Position numbers and translations under genes: made by a program. The notes beneath the pieces are model-generated. The model saw nothing but the letters and a program-made list of their open reading frames with translations, did not search any database and had not been told where the DNA came from. A DNA stretch of 64,000 bases from assembly GCA_963978905.1 (NCBI GenBank), contig OZ022259.1:28497994-28561993 (forward strand), written 5' to 3'. This document shows, piece by piece, positions 59,301 to 64,000 of the stretch. The stretch comes from Trichostrongylus colubriformis (lineage: Eukaryota > Nematoda > Chromadorea > Rhabditida > Trichostrongylidae). Positions within the stretch are counted from its first letter, which is position 1, and every line of letters begins with the position of its first letter.

Positions 59301-62300
59301 TCGCGTGGAAAAGAAAGCTTATCACGTAGAGAAATGAAGTCTCGTCACTGGCGTGCGCTGAAAGTGCATAAGAGTTTAATCAGTGTTTCCCAACGGGAGG
59401 TTTGAGCATTGAGCGGATGGCCTGCTAGGTACGACGTCCGAACGGCTGATAGGGTTCGGGTCCCGCCATTTGTCGTATGGGTACAGTAAGTGCTTTGTTA
59501 CCTATCGCGTGCCCATCTTCCGATCCATTTTGAAACCTTCCTTTGTAGTGGACGGTAAATCAGATGTGAGAGAGTGAGCAATAATGCTGCTGTTGCTAAT
59601 GCGGTAGTAATCCAAAAGAAATGGAGCAGCGACACATTATACAATTGTAATAGGTGGCATTCTGAAAGACCGTAACACGAATATTAGCGACTGTAACTAG
59701 GGTCCTGAAGACACTGGTAAACATTACCTGTCCAAGATACGGTCTTTATTTTGGGTTTATTTTGCTGCAACTGAGCGAGACCTCATATACATACATTCTG
59801 AGGGGACACGGCTTGCTTCCTGAAAAAAGGGTTGATGGTTCGTTCGATCCTCGTTGAAGACAATTTTTTGTACAACGCAGATTTCAGAGTTCGTAAATAC
59901 GATTAGGTTGTTCCAAAAGTCTTGTAGTATTTTTTTCGACCATCACTTATTATTTTTTTTCGTCCAACAAATAACAATTAGGCAACAACGTAGTGACCAT
60001 TGTTATGGGCAACCCTCTGCCACTTTATAGGAAAATCCTTGATTCTCTTCTCCCAAAACTCTGGGTTCTGAGAGTTGAAGAAGTCAGCGATCGCCTTCGC
60101 AAGCAAGTCCTAATCAACGAATTTTCTCTTGGCCAGGAAGGATTCGAGAGGATGGGTAAGGTGATAGCCAGAAGGGGCAATGTCTGGAGACTATGGCGGG
60201 TGGGGCAGCACATCACAGCCGACCTCCTATAACTTTGCCTGGGAACTTTTCGCGAAATGGGAGCGTCATGGGAGCGGGCGTCGTCATGAAGGGTGACCGC
60301 GGACCTTTAACGGCCTTTTTCTCGAACAGCGACAGCGAGCTGCTGGAGCTGGTGGGTGCATACGGCAGCGGTGACTGTCTCGCCTTGTACCAGCATCTCG
60401 CTGAAAAGCATTCCTTCCGCCTCCCAGAACCAGCACAGTCCCAAGCGTGGTTTGTCCTTCATGTCAATCTCGCCGTTGCTGAAGCTGATGAGCCAGCGGC
60501 GCACGGTCACGTAGCTCACACATCTCTTGCCCGATGCAGCGCTGACGGAGTGGCAAGCTTCCGTCATTTGGTGCCGCAATACCGCTCATAACAGATGACA
60601 CCGCGAGTTGGGTGGGTATCGACAACGGGCATTGTAGCTCTCTCCACGGGATCTGGTAAGTCAATATATATTTTCCTAGAAAGCATAGGGTTTTATCATA
60701 TTGCTGAACCGCCTGCACCTGCCTCGAAGTGAACAAGAGTTACTGATTTTTTCTGGAAAAATACTACAAGACTGTTGGAACAACCTAATAGTATATGAAA
60801 GCTCCGTGCAGGGCCAGCCTACTCCCCATTATTATTTTTTTAGCTAATTTTAGGCTTCAATTTCTTCAGTCTTTTCTTCTCTTTTATTTCTTGAATTCTT
60901 TCACTTCAACGTCTTGATTTCTTTCCAGCCCAGCTGTTTTCGCCATACTTTACATAAAAAGTGAGAAGTCAGCCAAATTTTGCGTAGAAGTTTTCTCCAT
61001 CATGATTTGGAATTTGGATGTTTCGTAATGACGCTCCTCAGTTTGCGCTGTGGTTGATTACCTTTAAGTTGATTTCGGTTGAAATCGAACTAGAAGTCGG
61101 TCAGCGAAGGCAGCGTTGAAAAACGAAGGCTGTAGACCTGGAATAAATCACTCAATTCAGGGTCGACGAGCGAGCTTCGTTTATTGAGAGAGGCTGTGAA
61201 GAATTCGGTTATTCAAGCTGGTGTTCAGAAATTTATTGACAGGTATGTTATTTACAATTTTTAAATTTGGTTTTTGTAAGTACTGATCAAACTTTTCTGC
61301 AACATTTGTTCGTTTTGATCGAGCTTTGTGTAGAAAGGATATACTGAAAGCAAAACTCAATCGTGCCGGTGCCCATTCAACTCCCGAAGAAATTGAAGCG
61401 TGGAGGGATGAAATAGAAGCACTGGATCGAAAAATTAAGCATTCACGGGAAGGTGCAGTGGATTCGGCACAGGTCGATCTTGTGGACTATTCATGTGTGG
61501 ACTGGCTGAAAATTTCGACCGTCGAGGTATGAATCAATTTTTCCGAATCTTTTCGCACTAGAAGGCCTATGACGGCACTCCGATTTTACGATGTGTCGGC
61601 TAAAAAAGATAACAAAAATAACCTCTGAATGTGTATAAGGCAATGTGAGACTTCCAAAATTTATTCCAAAAGACTCAAAACAGCTTTTACAAAACCGATT
61701 GCGAAAATTGGTTGCAAAAGATATTTTAGCCTTATAGGCAAGCTTTCGGCGCCTAGCGCCTTTATCAAGTCTGAAAATGTACAAATTAGATTTTATTTAT
61801 AGACTCTGTTGGAGAGTCTATAAATAAAATCTAATTTGCACATTTTCAGACTTGATAAAGGAGCTAGGCGCCGAAAGCTTGCCTATAAGGCTAAAATATC
61901 TTTTGCAACCAATTTTCGCAATCGGTTTTGTAAAAGCTGTTTTGAGTCTTTTGGAATAAATTTTGGAAGTCTCACATTGCCTTATACACATTCAGATCAA
62001 CATGAGGCTTCGGGACAAGACAATGCTTAAAAATAACCTCATTAATAAGTTTTCAGTTTTTGAGATCATGGCTGTTTGGTTATTTTTGGTTCCAGAAGAA
62101 TGCGAAATTATATTTCAATCATCAAGTTACAGTCACTTCGCACTTCCATTGACAATTATCCCTACTATGTATTAGGTTGTCCGGAATGTTTTCGGACTAA
62201 ATGCATGGTAGGGTTCAAAACAACGTATCTTTGGAAACGGCTCGTGCACGCTACCTGTGGGGCTCGACCTAACCTTTCTGTACGCCAACTTCGGACCTTA

Positions 62301-64000
62301 CGAATACTCCAAAACTAAAACTTTCTGGACAACCTAATATATAGCAAAAGCTTTATCTGTTTGTCTGACCGTCCCTTCTTCCTCCCGTCTGCCAACGAAA
62401 TTCGACATCGCGGCTAACAATTTGGGGGTGAGTCAGGTCTGAGGTGAGCAAGGGATGGGACAAGGAGTGAGGCGTACCTGGCCAAGCCCCGCCCACAGCG
62501 GGTGGGGCGTGCGCTGCATTTTTCTTCAGACCATACATTAAGAGCAAACTATTAATAAATTGTATAATGTATCTATGTATATGTGTTAATAAATTGAATA
62601 TTAAATTGTTGATCCGCTCACAAAATGCTGCTGAACATGGGGAAAAGAGGGGTACAGGTCAGATTTGAATTCAGTGGCGGGGCGCGTGAGTTAACAAGAA
62701 AAATTCACATCTTAGTAAGCGCGCCATAGATACTAGAGGAAAAAATTGTAGAGATGGCCAAGGTCCAAGTTTTGTAGCGCTCTATCATTCAAAGTCTCCA
62801 GTCTGCCGCGTCGCAGCGCAGTTACCGCAAAAATTGTCGCGTGCTACTCTGGGCGGTCCAGACGCCACAATTTGTTTTGTGCTAAGGGCCACAAATGGGT
62901 TATGAACCACCTAACGGGTGGGTATGGCGAAAAATGTAAAAATTCACCGGTCAAGAACTACCATTCAATATCGATCAAGATAAACAATCGCTTCATGGTG
63001 TTGAAGGTCGAATATGGGTTATGAACTACTACGTGTCTCTAGCGGCGGAGGAAGTGTAGATGGCCCGCACATCTTTCTCATATCGCGGGGATCAAATCCC
63101 GCGTCAACGCCCGCCCACGCCAACCAAGCCTCCCATCCCTCCGGGGTCGGCGAATTGGTACCAGACTCGTCTGGGAGGATAAAAAGCACTGACTCGTACA
63201 TCCGCTGACTACCGCAAGTCATTGTATAGGCCACATTACATTCACCAGCCATCGCAATTGTGAATGGAACTGTGCGGCGCGTTCCAAAAAGAGATTAGCA
63301 GAAAACGTCGAACTTTCAAACGTGTCTCTAGTGCTTCAGATGTAAAAATCGTACAGAACCACATGCGAGAATTGAGAAAGATTACCACCTCTCAATAATC
63401 TGCTTATCAGGCCTCTGAATGTGACCTGAAATTTCTAAATGATCCTGCAGGCTTAGTGCAATGCATACTGCGCTGTTTTTGGATCCTCAACTGCAATACT
63501 GCCCTGATCACCGAGGATGAAGTATTTTTGTGTTCAGTTCAAAGGAACTAGATCGGCGGCTGCACTTCGTTATAAATGGTTGAACGAACAATGCCCACGA
63601 TGGAACAGTGGTCCATGGACAAAGGAAGAGCTGGGAAAACTGAAACAGCTCCGAGAAGATGTTCGTTCAATTTTTTTAATAATTTTTTCCGCACTTGAAG
63701 ATCTCGTTACAATTAATGTGGAACTATCAACTACTATGTTCGAATGAGGAGAGTAGGATGTAATAGGTTGTGCTTGTTGGTTTGTTGCGCACTCACAGCT
63801 GATAGTGTAGGGGGTTGATTCAAGTGATATCTTTCGGAAATGCCGGCAACGGTGATTGAATTTATATCAATCAGTGTCGCTTGTAATTTATATTAAATAT
63901 ATCTTCAGCCATCATTCACATCATGGGCAACAGTTGCCAAAAAATTACAAACGCAACGATCTCCATACCAGTGTTTCGAAAGATATAGGAGCGATATGTA
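50343..64000 (+). CDS. snpc-4: SNAPC4/SNAP190 orthologue, N-terminal part (cut by window edge)
   Basis: Exons: 50343-50417, 51611-51673 (or to 51774), 51993-52139, 54929-55039, 55134-55212, 61161-61242, 61334-61526, 63538-63660, 63909-beyond 64000. Phases agree with the shorter second exon. SNAPC4 is the large Myb-type subunit of the complex that binds the proximal element of snRNA promoters. In C. elegans, SNPC-4 also acts at SL RNA and piRNA genes (known). Visible blocks are an acidic start, a coiled-coil-like helix (FCDQLLDTIAKKRKQLAEK), YLPPYFKDEN, a WSTSELRLLREAVKNSV block, and a charged region ending DWLKISTV. Myb sequence follows: FKGTRSAAALRYKWLNE, then GPWTKEELGKLKQLRE, and SWATVAKKLQTQRSPYQC. 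The order matches the vertebrate SNAPC4 N-terminal half. The remaining Myb repeats lie outside. The exon 8 donor (gttcgt) is weak. Exon 2 end and exon 4 start are the least certain. Intron 5 is 5.9 kb of repeats. Confidence 0.88.
50481..50655. repeat. MITE family A copy in snpc-4 intron 1
   Basis: Ends aggccgcgatcgcactctga and gtgagtgtgaccgcggcctta are inverted. The core has cactgcctgtgaacgtagccacgcc. Followed after about 50 bp by a family B repeat. Confidence 0.75.
50703..51253. repeat. Dispersed repeat family B copy
   Basis: Begins ctttaaagacagtgttcgcg and ends agctgcctttaaa, so the ends are short inverted repeats (TTTAAAGRCAG). Landmarks are cggaggcggcctcgtcaaggc, ttttagcttgaaact, tcttgacggaaaggtcgtcc and ttctccactttcctgtta. 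It corresponds to 16431-16989 and 58163-58717. Confidence 0.7.
53236..53742. mobile_element. Tc1-like MITE, cagtagcgctcaaaagtct ends
   Basis: 507 bp with terminal inverted repeats CAGTAGCGCTCAAAAGTCT and AGACTTTTGAGCGCTACTG, flanked by TA. CAGT ends and TA target are typical of Tc1-like elements. No transposase motif found inside, so it is non-autonomous. Confidence 0.85.
53748..54458. repeat. 0.7-kb palindromic element (snap-back family D)
   Basis: Ends ttgggttagggaataagtcc and ggacttattccccaaccca. Arms are close inverted copies down to the centre (ggctcacaattgcaatactcgaaaaagtgtgctgcaattgtgagcc, split about 54100). Arms carry ctctataaaat, cgcacctcatctttctcgtctg and tttcgata...ctctac modules, shared with 56461-57801. 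TA on both sides. In snpc-4 intron 3. Confidence 0.9.
55478..56214. mobile_element. TA-flanked DNA element with caggggtgcc-type ends
   Basis: 737 bp. Left end cagggggtgccaaaaaagtaattttg; right end caaaattacttttttttggcaccccctg; TA duplicated on both sides. The terminal repeat is about 26 bp. No transposase motif recognised inside; open frames are short. In snpc-4 intron 5. Confidence 0.85.
56461..57801. repeat. 1.34-kb giant palindrome (snap-back family D)
   Basis: Ends ttgggttggggaataagtcc and ggacttattccccaaccca, with TA flanks. Two arms of about 670 bp are near-perfect inverted copies meeting near 57147 (cgagcattttcggcacatgtagtcgaaaatgctcg). Each arm holds about four related modules marked by tcgatagagctttttt-gctcta (56553, 56728, 56893 and 57037 in the left arm), each itself a small hairpin. 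It shares its outer modules with 53748-54458 but is nearly twice as long. In snpc-4 intron 5. Non-coding. Confidence 0.93.
58163..58717. repeat. Dispersed repeat family B copy
   Basis: From ttaacgacagcattaggg to gagctgcctttgagc. Closer to the 16431 copy than to 50703 (shared caagaagtcactcacatggtagtcc). In snpc-4 intron 5. Confidence 0.65.
59051..59213. repeat. 163-bp GC-rich foldback
   Basis: ttttcgcgtagccacgctacgctatcacggcgctac at the left; gtagcgccgtgatagcgcaccgtggcgacgcgaaaa at the right. Inner blocks ccactgcgacaccacccc and gggtggcgtcgcagtggg are also inverted. In snpc-4 intron 5. Confidence 0.85.
59906..60785 (-). mobile_element. Internally deleted mariner, copy 3 (reverse)
   Basis: 880 bp with ends ggttgttccaaaagtcttgt and, inverted, ggttgttccaacagtcttgt; TA flanks. 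On the - strand (60579 downward) it reads MTEACHSVSAASGKRCVSYV, then DKPRLGLCWFWEAEGMLF, so it carries the same deletion as copies 1 and 2. It is close in sequence to copy 1 and opposite to the host gene snpc-4 (intron 5). Frame shifts make it non-functional. Confidence 0.85.
61625..61995. repeat. 371-bp near-perfect palindrome in snpc-4 intron 7
   Basis: ctgaatgtgtataaggcaatgtg at the left is inverted as cacattgccttatacacattcag at the right. Arms of about 180 bp meet at tagactctgttggagagtcta (61801-61821). Only a few differences between the arms were seen (gtacaaatta versus taatttgcac; gcgcctagcgcc versus ggagctaggcgcc). It starts 99 bp after exon 7. Non-coding. Confidence 0.92.
62175..62334. 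mobile_element. 160-bp mariner-derived MITE
   Basis: Ends ggttgtccggaatgttttcgg and (inverted) ggttgtccagaaagttttag, flanked by TA. Terminal motif matches the mariner ends in this window (5451, 13833). No coding sequence. Confidence 0.8.
62335..63537. other. Remainder of snpc-4 intron 7
   Basis: A tctgtttgtctgaccgtccc block at 62347 marks one more copy of the pyrimidine-rich dispersed repeat, and gcccacagcgggtggggcgtgc follows near 62490. The rest shows no recognisable feature. Confidence 0.4.

Noticed and set aside
1..64000. CRISPR array, bacterial operon or phage system
   Set aside because: No regularly spaced direct repeats, no ribosome-binding-site/ORF organisation; genes have spliceosomal introns throughout.

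Overview
The window reads as nuclear DNA from a nematode, most likely a strongylid (hookworm-like) worm. The evidence is short exons with TTTCAG-type acceptors, apparent spliced-leader acceptors just 5' of start codons, a TWK-type two-pore potassium channel of worm style, and introns full of mariner, Tc-like, Penelope-like, RTE, BEL/Pao-like and gypsy debris. The species assignment is inference. No bacterial-type genes, CRISPR array, rRNA or convincing tRNA gene was seen.

Three protein-coding host genes are supported, all on the + strand. I reconstructed them by reading exons and checking that every intron phase agrees. (1) 469-27808: a TWK/K2P potassium channel in 14 exons, 525 codons, with both pore loops (TTIGYG and TTVGFG). 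Intron 3 is 9.7 kb and is loaded with transposons. (2) 42297-49814: a mitochondrial-type DnaJ co-chaperone (Tid1/DNAJA3, worm dnj-10) in 13 exons, 472 codons, with the HPD motif, four CxxCxG zinc motifs and a candidate alternative last exon at 49882-49973. (3) 50343 to beyond the right edge: the N-terminal half of SNAPC4 (worm snpc-4), nine exons visible, running into the Myb repeats. Genes 2 and 3 are about 370-530 bp apart in the same direction, and gene 3 has a TTCAG acceptor only 7 nt before its ATG. They may therefore be co-transcribed and trans-spliced.

From 27.8 to 42.2 kb there is no convincing intact host gene. This stretch holds a complex inverted repeat, a possible membrane-protein fragment (29.4-30.0 kb), an RTE endonuclease fragment (31.0-31.4 kb), several CCHC gag fragments (32.4-35.9 kb), a truncated gypsy element on the - strand with gag knuckle, DTG protease and YLDD reverse transcriptase (37.0-39.3 kb), and two G-rich foldback elements (40.8-42.1 kb).

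The most striking feature is the number of long inverted-repeat (snap-back) elements in introns and intergenic DNA: near 19.4, 28.3, 34.5, 40.8, 41.9, 49.1, 52.3, 53.7, 56.5, 59.05 and 61.6 kb. The largest, at 56461-57801, is a 1.34-kb palindrome with repeated internal modules. It lies in an intron of snpc-4, whose worm product helps transcribe piRNA genes. Three mariner copies share the same internal deletion that removes the first catalytic aspartate, so a defective version appears to have been amplified. The layout suggests ordinary housekeeping and neuronal genes whose introns have been enlarged by successive, sometimes nested, insertions.
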